From an uncultured Clostridia bacterium (GTDB lineage: Bacteria > Bacillota > Clostridia > Christensenellales > CAG-314), in assembly GCA_947628135.1 (NCBI GenBank), contig CANQYT010000005.1:1-64000 (forward strand): 64,000 nucleotides of DNA, in the 5' to 3' direction. This document shows positions 25,142 through 33,241 of the stretch, piece by piece (position 1 is the stretch's first letter; each line of letters begins with the position of its first letter). Below the pieces are notes generated by a model, which was not told the origin of the DNA, searched no databases, and saw only the letters and a program-made list of their open reading frames with translations. Both the position numbers and the translations under genes were made by a program.

Positions 25142-26446
25142 TCAAGGCTTGTCGTGTTGGGCAAAGGTCGCCACAACTTCTTTGAGCGCTTCCGCGGCGC
25201 TATCCCCTTCCAGGTACGCGCGGACGGTGTTTTCCGTGCCGCTGCGGCGCAACACTATTCGGCAATCGGGATAGAGCGCGCTTATCCTGTCGGCAGCAGC
25301 CGCAAGGCAGGAATCGGTGGAAAGTTTGCTGTTGGCGCGCGTGATGGGAATGTTTGCGCCCGCGCAAGGTTTGTCCACGCACTCCGCAGTGTAGTCGAGC
25401 AGACTGCCCTTTTCCGTGAATATCTTGCAGACGAGCAAAGCGTTGACTACCGCGTCGCTGCCCGTGGCGTAGTCCGTTACGAGATAGTGTCCGCTTTCTT
25501 CGCCGCCGAATGCGAGAGACATCTGCGCCATCTTGTCGAAAACGTTGGCGTCGCCTACGGCGGAACGAACGAGTTTCACTCCTATTTTCTTCAACGCCTG
25601 CTCCACTCCACCGTTGGTCAACACCGTGCCGCACACCGCCGAATTGCGCAGTTTGCCCTGTTGGTGAAGATACTTGGCAATGGCGTAGAACACTCTGTTG
25701 TTTGCCACTTGCTCCGTACCCTCAAACACGGCAAGCCTGTCTGCGTCGCCGTCGAAAGCAAAACCCAACCGACAGCCGTTTTCGCGCATACGCTCCGCAA
25801 GAAATTCGGGGTGGGTAGCGCCGCAATCGACGTTTATCTTAGCGCCTGCGCTTTTGTTGCAGTAGGAAACGGTTTGCGCGCCCGCCTCGGAAAATACGAG
25901 GGGCGCGACCCTGTACGCCGCGCCGTAACAGCAATCGAGCGCAACCGAAACGCCGTTAAGCCTTACGTCTACCGCGCGCAAAACGTCGTCGCAATAGATG
26001 CTGTCTATCGCGTAGAACACAGGTTCGTATATCCTGACTTCCTCGGCGCGTTCGCCCGTAAGCGATGACATCATCTGCGACACCGCCGTCTGCTTGGACA
26101 GGCACAGTTTTACGCCGTAGCGGTCGAAAACTTTGAGCCCGTTGTCGCAAGGCGGATTGTGACTTGCCGTAATCATTACGCCGTAGTCGCCGCCCAACTT
26201 GCGCACGAAATGTCCCACCGCGTTGGTGGGCAGCACTCCGAGGTTTATTACGTTGCCGCCGCCCGAATACACCCCCTGCGCAAGCGCGGTAAACAGCGCG
26301 TCGCCCGAAAGCCGAGTGTCGCGCGCTATCACTATTATCGGGCAGTCGCCCAGCAATGCCAGACTTTTGCCAAGCAAAAAGGCAGTACTGTCTTTGAGGG
26401 TACTGCCATACGTTCCGCGTATTCCGTCCGTACCGAAGAAATTCAT
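25142..26446 (-). CDS. glmM: Phosphoglucosamine mutase GlmM
   Basis: 434 residues. The phosphoserine loop TASHNPP has Ser95, the metal loop is DGDADR (232-237), and the C-terminal phosphate site is RRSGTEN. The N-terminus FFGTDGIRG is the GlmM signature that separates it from general phosphomannomutases. It converts glucosamine-6-P to glucosamine-1-P for peptidoglycan precursors. Two ATGs lie two codons apart; the inner one (26446) has GGAG at the better distance. It lies 54 bases after the thioredoxin-reductase-like gene on the same strand and is probably co-transcribed. Confidence 0.93.
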   Translation of the reverse strand: MNFFGTDGIRGTYGSTLKDSTAFLLGKSLALLGDCPIIVIARDTRLSGDALFTALAQGVYSGGGNVINLGVLPTNAVGHFVRKLGGDYGVMITASHNPPCDNGLKVFDRYGVKLCLSKQTAVSQMMSSLTGERAEEVRIYEPVFYAIDSIYCDDVLRAVDVRLNGVSVALDCCYGAAYRVAPLVFSEAGAQTVSYCNKSAGAKINVDCGATHPEFLAERMRENGCRLGFAFDGDADRLAVFEGTEQVANNRVFYAIAKYLHQQGKLRNSAVCGTVLTNGGVEQALKKIGVKLVRSAVGDANVFDKMAQMSLAFGGEESGHYLVTDYATGSDAVVNALLVCKIFTEKGSLLDYTAECVDKPCAGANIPITRANSKLSTDSCLAAAADRISALYPDCRIVLRRSGTENTVRAYLEGDSAAEALKEVVATFAQHDKP

Positions 26447-26500
26447 TGTCATTGCTCCAAAAGTTTGATTGAATATCTTTGGTGCGGCGCAAATCTTTTG

Positions 26501-27403
26501 TTATGCCACCGTTGCCGAATAGGCTGCGGCAAACGAGCCCGCTTTTGCTCCGTCGGCGCAAGCCGTTACGATTTGTTTGAGCGTTCCGTCGGAAACGTCG
26601 CCCGCGGCGAACAGTCCCTTTACGCTCGTTTCGCATCTGCCGTCCACGACAAGATAGCCGCGGTTGGTTTTGACGCCGTCGATTTTTATAAAGTCGGTGA
26701 CGGGCTTAGAACCCGTTGCAACGAATATCGCCGAAAGGGCAAGTTCCGAAGTTTGTCCGTTGCAGAATATTTTTACTCCCGCTACGTCGCCGTCAGACAC
26801 CAAAACGTCAACTACGCTTGCGTTGTGCGTGACGCAGACGTTGTCGCGAGAGAGCAACGCGTTTACTTCGTTTTCCTCCGCTTCGAAATGCGATTGCGGA
26901 TTTACAACGTAAACCGTTTGGCAGATATCCGCAAGATAGCGCGCTTCGCTGACCGCCGTGCGCGTTCCGCCCACTACCGCAACGGGTTTGCCGCGGAAAA
27001 ACGCGCCGTCGCACGTGGCGCAGTAACTTACGCCGTGCCCGACGAGGTTGTCGCCTATTCCCAACTTGTTGTGACTTGTGCCCGTTGCAACGACCACTGC
27101 TGGGAAAACGTAATTTTCCTTTTCGGTGGCGACGGTGAACAGGTTTTCGTCCTTGGAGAGGGAAAGCACCTTGCTGCGAATCACTTTAAGCCCCAGCGCC
27201 TTAGCCTGCGCGGCTACGTCGCTTGCCAACTTCCACCCCTCGACAGACGCGTAGGAGGGATAGTTTTGTATCTTGTCGATGGTGGCGACCAAGCCGCCCA
27301 ACCCGTACTGCTCGAAAAGGACGACCTCCGCGCCGCTTCTCAAAGCATAGATCGCCGCGGACAATCCCGCGACTCCTCCGCCTATGATAGCAATTTTTTT
27401 CAT
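26501..27403 (-). CDS. trxB: Thioredoxin reductase-like flavoprotein
   Basis: 300 residues, typical TrxB size. It has an FAD-binding GGGVAGLSAA (8-17), a redox-active CATC (Cys128, Cys131) within the NAD(P)H domain, and a C-terminal ATGSKP ... GLFAAGDVSDG FAD motif. It should pass NADPH electrons to thioredoxin or a similar carrier. The nucleotide-binding GGTRTAVSEA is less regular than the usual GGGDSA, so cofactor choice is uncertain. AAGGAG upstream supports the start. It is followed by glmM. Confidence 0.87.
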   Translation of the reverse strand: MKKIAIIGGGVAGLSAAIYALRSGAEVVLFEQYGLGGLVATIDKIQNYPSYASVEGWKLASDVAAQAKALGLKVIRSKVLSLSKDENLFTVATEKENYVFPAVVVATGTSHNKLGIGDNLVGHGVSYCATCDGAFFRGKPVAVVGGTRTAVSEARYLADICQTVYVVNPQSHFEAEENEVNALLSRDNVCVTHNASVVDVLVSDGDVAGVKIFCNGQTSELALSAIFVATGSKPVTDFIKIDGVKTNRGYLVVDGRCETSVKGLFAAGDVSDGTLKQIVTACADGAKAGSFAAAYSATVA

Positions 27404-27492
27404 AAATCTCCTTTGTACTGTTTTATTTTACCAACTGTTACGCAACGAAATATGTAGTTTCGTGCCGTATCTGAGGTATTATTGCCAAACAG

Positions 27493-28209
27493 TCAAATGG
27501 CAAAAAATTTGAATTTTTCCATCGCACAGTGTGGGCGCAATCGTCTGTTGATAAAGCGGGTCAACTCCCACAATGCCCAAAACAGCAGGGCGACAATCAC
27601 ATACCACACGATGTACCACCACCATTGAATGACAAAGTCGGGCGCAACTTGCAAAATCAAAGTCCCTTCCACAACGCCCGTCGAAACGGGATTGACGTAG
27701 GGGGAGTGTAAAACATAGGTTGCAATTTCCGTATATGCCGCAAAAAACGCCGCAAAACACAAAACGGGGATAATATCCCACTTGTTGACGCCGTACTGTC
27801 CCAACAGCAACAAACTTCCCGAAAACATCACGATGTGCATAAGCCAACTCGTCCACACGCCCGCGCCTTGCACCATTTTGCCCACGACTATATCGGGGTA
27901 AAACAGAAATGAGCCGAGATATATCCCGCCCGATAACAAACAGCAGAATGCCGCGGTGGCTTTTAGCGGACGTAACGGCACAAAAACCGCTATTCCGAAC
28001 AAAAAATAGCAGAAGTAGGAAAAAGCAATGTAAAACACGCCCGATTGTACCAAAAGGTAACTTTGATAAACAAGCACAAACAACCCCAAAGCGCACAATA
28101 TTACGCGCGACGCATATTTGTGCCGCGAAGCCTCCATCGCCGCCAATACCGTAAGCGTTACAACAAGCAACGTCAACAAGCCTAAATACCAATACTCTTT
28201 ACTGAACAA
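27493..28209 (-). CDS. YwaF-like integral membrane protein, paralog 2
   Basis: 238 residues with six or seven membrane helices and the conserved VPLRPLK, GGIYLGSFLFYPD and WWWYIVWY segments. It shares these with the upstream neighbour (VPWRPLK, FLIYPE, WWWYILWY), so the two are tandem duplicates. The family resembles YwaF/TP0381-type membrane proteins of unknown function. A TTG start (28209) is chosen: GAGGT lies at the right distance and both paralogs then begin (M)FS-[KE] and have exactly 238 residues. An upstream TTG would add four residues. Confidence 0.75.
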   Translation of the reverse strand: MFSKEYWYLGLLTLLVVTLTVLAAMEASRHKYASRVILCALGLFVLVYQSYLLVQSGVFYIAFSYFCYFLFGIAVFVPLRPLKATAAFCCLLSGGIYLGSFLFYPDIVVGKMVQGAGVWTSWLMHIVMFSGSLLLLGQYGVNKWDIIPVLCFAAFFAAYTEIATYVLHSPYVNPVSTGVVEGTLILQVAPDFVIQWWWYIVWYVIVALLFWALWELTRFINRRLRPHCAMEKFKFFAI

Positions 28210-28240
28210 TTGCCACCTCAAATGTGCTTGTCATTTGCAC

Positions 28241-28957
28241 CTACCAAACAAAGTTGCCTTTTGTTTCGCTTTTGCAAAGAAACAGTTTTTTGTTGAGCAA
28301 GCGGATAACTTCCCATACACCCCACAGGGCGGCAAGCAGCACCGTGTACCACAGGATATACCACCACCAAGTGAGGGGCAAATCGGGAAAATACTCGTTT
28401 TTGAGTACAGACCCCTCTACCATACCCAACAGAAAAGCGTTGATGTTGTTCCATTGCCAGACGTGCGCGCCCAACTCGGTAAGTACAACGACAACGGCAA
28501 TCGCTCCGCCCAAAACGGCAAGGTCGTACCTCTTTACTTCGAATTGCGACAGCATCAACAGCGAACCGACCGCTAAAACGTTGTGTATCACGTAGCCCGA
28601 CATATAAGCGATGGAAAACTCGCCCATATGCGTAAGCATTTCGGGATAAATCAAAAAGCCCGACGTGTAGACAACGCCCGCGATAAATGCGAAAACGGCG
28701 CATACGCTCTTCAACGGCCGCCACGGAACAAGCACTCCCAACAAAAACAGCCAATAGGCAATTGTGGAAAAGGCGAAAAAGAACGTTTTGGTTTGGGAGA
28801 GTTCGACGATTTGCGTGATGAGAACATACGCCGCCAACGCCCACAGTACGATACGAGACAGCCATTTGTGCCGAGCCAGATACAGTACGGCAAAAAATTC
28901 CATTGTCATCAATATCAACGTCAGAAAGCCTATGTACCAAAAATTTTCGCTGAACAA
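28241..28957 (-). CDS. YwaF-like integral membrane protein, paralog 1
   Basis: 238 residues, six or seven membrane helices, clearly homologous to the downstream gene along its length. The TTG at 28957 follows GAGAGGAGA at ideal spacing; upstream ATGs exist at 28975 and 29005 but lack ribosome binding sites. It is first in a two-gene transcript from the promoter at 29008. The function is unknown. The conserved Trp-rich WWWYILWY region near the C-terminus and the Arg-Pro motif after the third helix are probably the key sites. Confidence 0.75.
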   Translation of the reverse strand: MFSENFWYIGFLTLILMTMEFFAVLYLARHKWLSRIVLWALAAYVLITQIVELSQTKTFFFAFSTIAYWLFLLGVLVPWRPLKSVCAVFAFIAGVVYTSGFLIYPEMLTHMGEFSIAYMSGYVIHNVLAVGSLLMLSQFEVKRYDLAVLGGAIAVVVVLTELGAHVWQWNNINAFLLGMVEGSVLKNEYFPDLPLTWWWYILWYTVLLAALWGVWEVIRLLNKKLFLCKSETKGNFVW

Positions 28958-29007
28958 TTTGTCTCCTCTCCACCCCATTCGACGATTTCGAAAGAGTGGA
29001 TACATTA

Positions 29008-29036
29008 TTTATACTATAATAATTATTTTTAGTCAA
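29008..29036 (-). promoter_or_regulatory. Promoter of the YwaF-like pair
   Basis: TTGACT (29031-29036), 17 bases, TATAAA (29008-29013). Confidence 0.7.
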
Positions 29037-29365
29037 CCTTATTCGACCCAAAAAGGGAAAAGGGGAAACACGCGAAGGGGGCAAAACAAAGCGGCAAGCG
29101 TTGCTCGGCAAGTTTGCCGACGGGCGGATAAAATAAAACAAAAGACGTGCAAACGGCGATACGCCGAAACAATCAATTTCTCTGAAAGATTTACCGTTTT
29201 TGTAAAATTGTCGTATACTACAACGCTGCTCTTATATGATAAGATGAGATAGTTCATATAAGTCTCCTCGCGTGTAATTTAACCTCCAATCACTTTTATA
29301 CAGAAGATTTATTTGAACTTTTTTTCTTTGGGTGTTGCACTTGAAAGTATAATTCACTCGCAACG
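29037..29365. other. 330-bp gap without a supported gene
   Basis: AT-rich sequence between the YwaF-like promoter and the rpsI terminator. A 72-codon minus-strand frame has no ribosome binding site and no protein-like composition. No repeat or RNA was recognised. Confidence 0.5.
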
Positions 29366-29395
29366 AAAAAGGACCGACTTCGAAAGTCGGTCCTT
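29366..29395 (-). terminator. Terminator of rplM-rpsI
   Basis: AAGGACCGACT pairs perfectly with AGTCGGTCCTT around a 5-base loop, followed by TTT on the minus strand. Confidence 0.9.
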
Positions 29396-29443
29396 AGGGT
29401 GATAAATTTGCGGATAAATACCGTTTGCCGCAACAAACGCAAG

Positions 29444-29854
29444 TTATCTCTTGCTGAATTGCGGGGCTTTACGAGCCTTCTTCAAACCGTACTTCTTACG
29501 TTCCTTCATACGAGGATCGCGCGTGAGGAAACCGCTCTTTTTGAGAATGGCTTTGTCCTCTCCCGCAAGAACGAGGGCGCGGGCGATTCCGTGACGGATA
29601 GCGCCTGCTTGTCCCGTGTAGCCGCCGCCGCTTACGTTGACCACCACGTCGTACTTGCCGAGCGTTTCGGTGGCGTTGAGCGGTTGACGAACGATGTACT
29701 TCAACGTGTCAAGTCCGAAATATTGATCGATGTCGCGTTGGTTGATCGTTATAGTGCCGTTGCCGCCGGGAATGAGACGGACGCGGGCGATGGATTTCTT
29801 TCTTCTGCCCGTTCCCCAGAACTGTATTTTTTTGGTTGCTTTTACCTTTGCCAT
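29444..29854 (-). CDS. rpsI: 30S ribosomal protein S9
   Basis: 136 residues. [15 protein letters not shown], the [19 protein letters not shown] centre and the basic C-terminus ending KAPQFSKR, which reaches the P-site tRNA, are diagnostic. AAGGAGGG upstream supports the start, 16 bases after rplM, the conserved two-gene operon. Confidence 0.97.
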   Translation of the reverse strand: MAKVKATKKIQFWGTGRRKKSIARVRLIPGGNGTITINQRDIDQYFGLDTLKYIVRQPLNATETLGKYDVVVNVSGGGYTGQAGAIRHGIARALVLAGEDKAILKKSGFLTRDPRMKERKKYGLKKARKAPQFSKR

Positions 29855-29870
29855 ACTGTGAAAACCCTCC

Positions 29871-30305
29871 TTACTCGATCACCAGCACTTCGGGATGCTG
29901 CGCTTCGTGCTTGTGTTCCGCTCCCTTGTAAACGCGGAGTTTCGTGAGCATCTTTCTGCCCAAACTGTTGTGAGGAAGCATACCCTTGACGGCGTGCATC
30001 ATCGCAAAGTCGCTGCGCTCCGCCATCAACTTGGCGTATTGGGTCTGTTTGAGGTGACCGGGGCGCGGAGAACGGCGAACGTACATCTTTTGGGTGAGTT
30101 TGTTGCCCGTCAAGACGACCTTGTCGCAGTTGATCACTATTACGTGATCGCCGCAATCTACGTGCGGGGTGAACGTGGGCTTGTTTTTGCCGCGCAACAC
30201 CGTGGCAACCTGACTTGCAACGCGTCCGAGCGGTTTGCCCGCCGCGTCTACAACGTACCACTTTCTTTCAACGGCCTCTTTCTTAGCCATATAAGTCTTT
30301 ACCAT
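29871..30305 (-). CDS. rplM: 50S ribosomal protein L13
   Basis: 144 residues. [35 protein letters not shown] and [13 protein letters not shown] are L13 hallmarks. It is an early assembly protein of the large subunit. CAGGAG upstream supports the start. It has a consensus promoter and a structured leader, and is co-transcribed with rpsI. Confidence 0.97.
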   Translation of the reverse strand: MVKTYMAKKEAVERKWYVVDAAGKPLGRVASQVATVLRGKNKPTFTPHVDCGDHVIVINCDKVVLTGNKLTQKMYVRRSPRPGHLKQTQYAKLMAERSDFAMMHAVKGMLPHNSLGRKMLTKLRVYKGAEHKHEAQHPEVLVIE

Positions 30306-30420
30306 TGTTTTACTCCTGAATATTTAAGTTTGTCGCTGTTCACGGTTGAGAAATTACTGTCAAGTGGAAATACAGTTTAGACGGGGCAGAGCTTAAAATA
30401 CCCCGCCGAATTACTCACAG
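30306..30420 (-). promoter_or_regulatory. rplM leader, possible L13 autoregulatory element
   Basis: About 115 bases with a GGCGGGG / CCCCGTC stem near the 5' end (about 30372-30400). Firmicutes commonly carry an L13-binding leader at this position. The match here rests on location and the stem only. Confidence 0.45.
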
Positions 30421-30427
30421 CCTTTTT

Positions 30428-30456
30428 ATTATACAAACTATAAAGTTTGTTGTCAA
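30428..30456 (-). promoter_or_regulatory. rplM-rpsI promoter
   Basis: Perfect consensus: TTGACA (30451-30456), 17 bases, TATAAT (30428-30433). Confidence 0.92.
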
Positions 30457-30486
30457 GCAAATGTAAGCCCTAAGTTGCCCGATTTG

Positions 30487-30515
30487 TTGCAAAATCGGCG
30501 CAAAAATCATATTGT
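30487..30515 (+). promoter_or_regulatory. glnN promoter
   Basis: TTGCAA (30487-30492), 17 bases, TATTGT (30510-30515), 15 bases before the start codon. Divergent from the rplM promoter. Confidence 0.55.
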
Positions 30516-30530
30516 ATACAGGAAAAAACG

Positions 30531-32579
30531 ATGAAAAACACCAAACGAACGCCGTTTGCGGACAACGTGTTCGACGACGGCAAAATGAAGCGGCTGCTGC
30601 CGCGAAGTACATACAACGCCGTAGTAGCCGCAAGAGAGGAATTGCGCGACGTGCCCGAAGAGGAAAGGGAAATTTACGCGCGCGCTCTCGGCAAATGGGC
30701 GGTAAGCAAAGGCGCAGTGCGCTACTCGCATTGGTTCTGCCCGCTGAGCAAAAACGCCGCGGGCAAGAGCGACAGTTTGCTGAGCGCAAACGAAAATGGT
30801 TTCGCGCTGAAATTCGGCGCGAAAGAACTGTGCGGCGAGGCGGACGCAAGCAGTTTCCCCAGCGGCGGTATGCGCAAGACCAGCGAAGCGCGGGGAATTA
30901 CGCGGTGGGACGCGACAGGTTACCCCTTTGTAAAAGACGGCTGTCTGTACGTGCCTTGCACCTTTTGGGGAGCAAAGGGAGAAGCGTTGGACGAAAAAAC
31001 GCCCCTTTTGCGCAGTTGCAAAGCGTTGGACAGACAGGCGGTGAGAGTGCTGAAAGCAATGGGCGAACAGGTCGGGCACGTGTGGAGTACCGTGGGCGCG
31101 GAACAGGAATACTTTCTTGTGGACAAAGAATTGTTTGAGCGGCGTGCCGACCTTGTGTACACGGGCAGGACGCTGTTCGGCGCGCCTCCCGAAAAGGGAC
31201 AGCAAGCCGACTGCCACTACTTTCGTCCGCCCGACGCGAAAACGGCGCGTTTTATGCAAAAGGTCAACGAAGAATTGCGAAAGTTGGGCGCAGTCGTCAA
31301 GACGGAACACAACGAAGTTGCGCCGCACCAACTCGAACTCGCGCTCTGTTACTCGCGCGCAAACGTCGCAAGCGATCTCGACAAGATCACCGCCGAAATA
31401 CTCAGACAGACGGCGGAGGAAACGGGATTTGCGTGTTTGCTGCACGAGAAGCCCTTCGACTGCGTAAACGGCAGCGGCAAACACAACAATTGGTCGCTCG
31501 CAACGGATAGCGGCGTAAATTTGCTGGAAGCGGGAGAAACGCCTCTGCAAAACGCAAGGTTTCTGCTTATGCTTGCGGCGGTGATAAAAGCCGCCGACGA
31601 CTACTCCGAATTGTTGCAATGCAGCGTGTCCTCACGCGGAAACGATTGCCGTCTCGGAGGGTTCGAAGCGCCGCCGAGAGTGCTGTCCGTGTTTCTCGGA
31701 GCGCCCCTCACAAAGGCGATAAGCATAGCCACAAACGGCAAATGGCGATATGGGGTGGATATTTTGCCGAATATTTACGATAATACCGACCGCAACCGCA
31801 CTTCGCCGTTTGCGTTTACCGGGAACAAGTTCGAATTCCGCTCGGCGGGTTCGAATACGTCTGTCGCGCAAGTGAACACCGCGCTGAACGTTGCCGTTGC
31901 GGAAAGTTTGCGGCAGTTTGCGGACAGATTGGAACGCTCGACCGACGTGATGAAAAGCGTCGGGGAAATAGTCGGAGAGTGCTTTGCCGCACATAAGCGG
32001 GTGCTGTTCGACGGGGACTGTTACTCCGAACGATGGGCGCGGGAAGCCGAACTTCGCGGTCTCAAAAAAACCGACTGCGTGGAAAGCGCGGACGCTCTGT
32101 GCAACGCGCGCAATCTCAACGTGCTGGAAAGGCACGGGGTACTCAACCGCAAAGAGACCTCCGCGCACAGACAAATACTGTTGGAAAACTACGTCAACGC
32201 GGTACTCGTGGAAGGAAAAACCGCCGTCGAAATTTGCAACAAATATATCCTCTGCGCGGGAGAAGAATATCTGCGGACGCTGTTTGAAACGGAAAAAGCC
32301 GCGCGCGATTGCAAACAATGCCGCATAGCGGAAAAGGAACGGCGCGAAACCGTCGCTCGACTGACGGGAGAGATACGCGCACGCCTGTACAAACTGCAAA
32401 AACAACTGAAAAAATCGGAAACTATCGACGGGATAGAACGGCAAGCGCGCTACTGCCGCGACAGTATCGTGGCAACTCTGAACAAACTGCGCGTGCCGAC
32501 CGACCGCTTGGAGGCGCTTTGCCCGAAAGAAATATGGAAGCTGCCCACATACGGACAAATGTTGTTCGACTGCAAATAG
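30531..32579 (+). CDS. glnN: Glutamine synthetase type III
   Basis: 682 residues, the length of GSIII (about 700) and far above types I and II. GAEQEYFLVD, EHNEVAPHQLE, NGSGKHNNWSLAT and RSAGSNTSVAQVN are the family's metal, glutamate and ATP motifs. It makes glutamine from glutamate, ammonia and ATP, and forms dodecamers. AGGAA lies about nine bases upstream of the ATG. It is a single-gene unit. No GlnR-type operator or P-II gene is visible nearby, so its regulation is unclear. Confidence 0.96.
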   Translation: MKNTKRTPFADNVFDDGKMKRLLPRSTYNAVVAAREELRDVPEEEREIYARALGKWAVSKGAVRYSHWFCPLSKNAAGKSDSLLSANENGFALKFGAKELCGEADASSFPSGGMRKTSEARGITRWDATGYPFVKDGCLYVPCTFWGAKGEALDEKTPLLRSCKALDRQAVRVLKAMGEQVGHVWSTVGAEQEYFLVDKELFERRADLVYTGRTLFGAPPEKGQQADCHYFRPPDAKTARFMQKVNEELRKLGAVVKTEHNEVAPHQLELALCYSRANVASDLDKITAEILRQTAEETGFACLLHEKPFDCVNGSGKHNNWSLATDSGVNLLEAGETPLQNARFLLMLAAVIKAADDYSELLQCSVSSRGNDCRLGGFEAPPRVLSVFLGAPLTKAISIATNGKWRYGVDILPNIYDNTDRNRTSPFAFTGNKFEFRSAGSNTSVAQVNTALNVAVAESLRQFADRLERSTDVMKSVGEIVGECFAAHKRVLFDGDCYSERWAREAELRGLKKTDCVESADALCNARNLNVLERHGVLNRKETSAHRQILLENYVNAVLVEGKTAVEICNKYILCAGEEYLRTLFETEKAARDCKQCRIAEKERRETVARLTGEIRARLYKLQKQLKKSETIDGIERQARYCRDSIVATLNKLRVPTDRLEALCPKEIWKLPTYGQMLFDCK

Positions 32580-32786
32580 CGCGTTTGTTTTCTGCAAGTA
32601 AAAGGTTATATAATAAATATTGTAGCGCAAACAAGTCGGCAAAAAGACAAACCCGTTGAGTTTCAACCAAACACCGCAATCACGGACCTGCGCCGAGATT
32701 GCGGTCGTCGTCGCACCAATTGTTAGTTAGCACCAAGCACGCGTAAGCGTACTCGGTACCGCTGACACAATGGTGCTCCTCTCCCA

Positions 32787-32812
32787 CACAATTTTCGTAA
32801 ACTCAAATTGTG
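32787..32812. repeat. Hairpin of a dispersed repeat family, copy 2
   Basis: CACAATTT pairs with AAATTGTG; flanks CTCTCC and GCGGGTCCCC resemble those at 1572 and 44181. Confidence 0.5.
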
Positions 32813-32947
32813 CGGGTCCCCTATCGAGATGCCGGGGGTAGGGGAGACCTCGGCGAAAGGTCTATCCGACCGCGCAGGTTTCCTGCACCACTCCCAAGTC
32901 CGACTGCGGCGGCGCGTAAGCGCACAGGATAATGTTACTAAGTATAT

Positions 32948-32983
32948 AAAAAGAAACCGACCTCAGCCGAGAGTGTCGGTTTC
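32948..32983 (-). terminator. Terminator downstream of alaS
   Basis: GAAACCGAC pairs perfectly with GTCGGTTTC (13-base loop), followed on the minus strand by TTTTT. It lies about 260 bases beyond the alaS stop. Confidence 0.75.
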
Positions 32984-33104
32984 ATATATGTTGCCTATTA
33001 AATTTTAGTCGCGTATACCCGAAATAAAATTTTTCAACAGGTTCAAACTTCATATCCGCGAATAGGGGCGGGCGGTCGGGGACATTGTAACACCGAGAGT
33101 GAGG

Positions 33105-33190
33105 GTGTTCCAACGCAAAATAATCTGCAACAAGTGTGCCGCACCCTATTAGGTGCGGCACACGAAGTGAAGCCTTTTTGCGTGGAATAC
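33105..33190. repeat. 86-bp near-perfect hairpin element
   Basis: Inner 12-bp perfect stem GTGTGCCGCACC / GGTGCGGCACAC (33134-33163, 6-base loop). Outer arms GTGTTCCAACGCAAAA and TTTTTGCGTGGAATAC pair with few mismatches. It resembles a small foldback (MITE-like) element or a structured RNA. Confidence 0.6.
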
Positions 33191-33241
33191 CCGATACGAC
33201 ACGTCGCACGTGTGGTCGGTTTACGTTTAAGAGTATTCCGT

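Larger units (their letters stand above)
32580..33241. other. 660-bp repeat- and hairpin-rich gap
   Basis: No gene is supported. It contains an inverted repeat CCGCAATC/GATTGCGG (32674-32704) after glnN, a GCACCA-TTG / CAATGGTGC long-range pairing (about 32714-32775), the dispersed hairpin at 32787, a terminator at 32948 and an 86-bp hairpin at 33105. Confidence 0.65.

Noticed and set aside
29039..29257. 72-codon minus-strand open frame
   Set aside because: No ribosome binding site, mixed composition, and it lies in the gap between two well-defined terminator and promoter signals.
32714..32775. tRNA-like fold starting GCACCA
   Set aside because: The outer arms pair, but there is no anticodon arm, T-arm consensus or CCA end.
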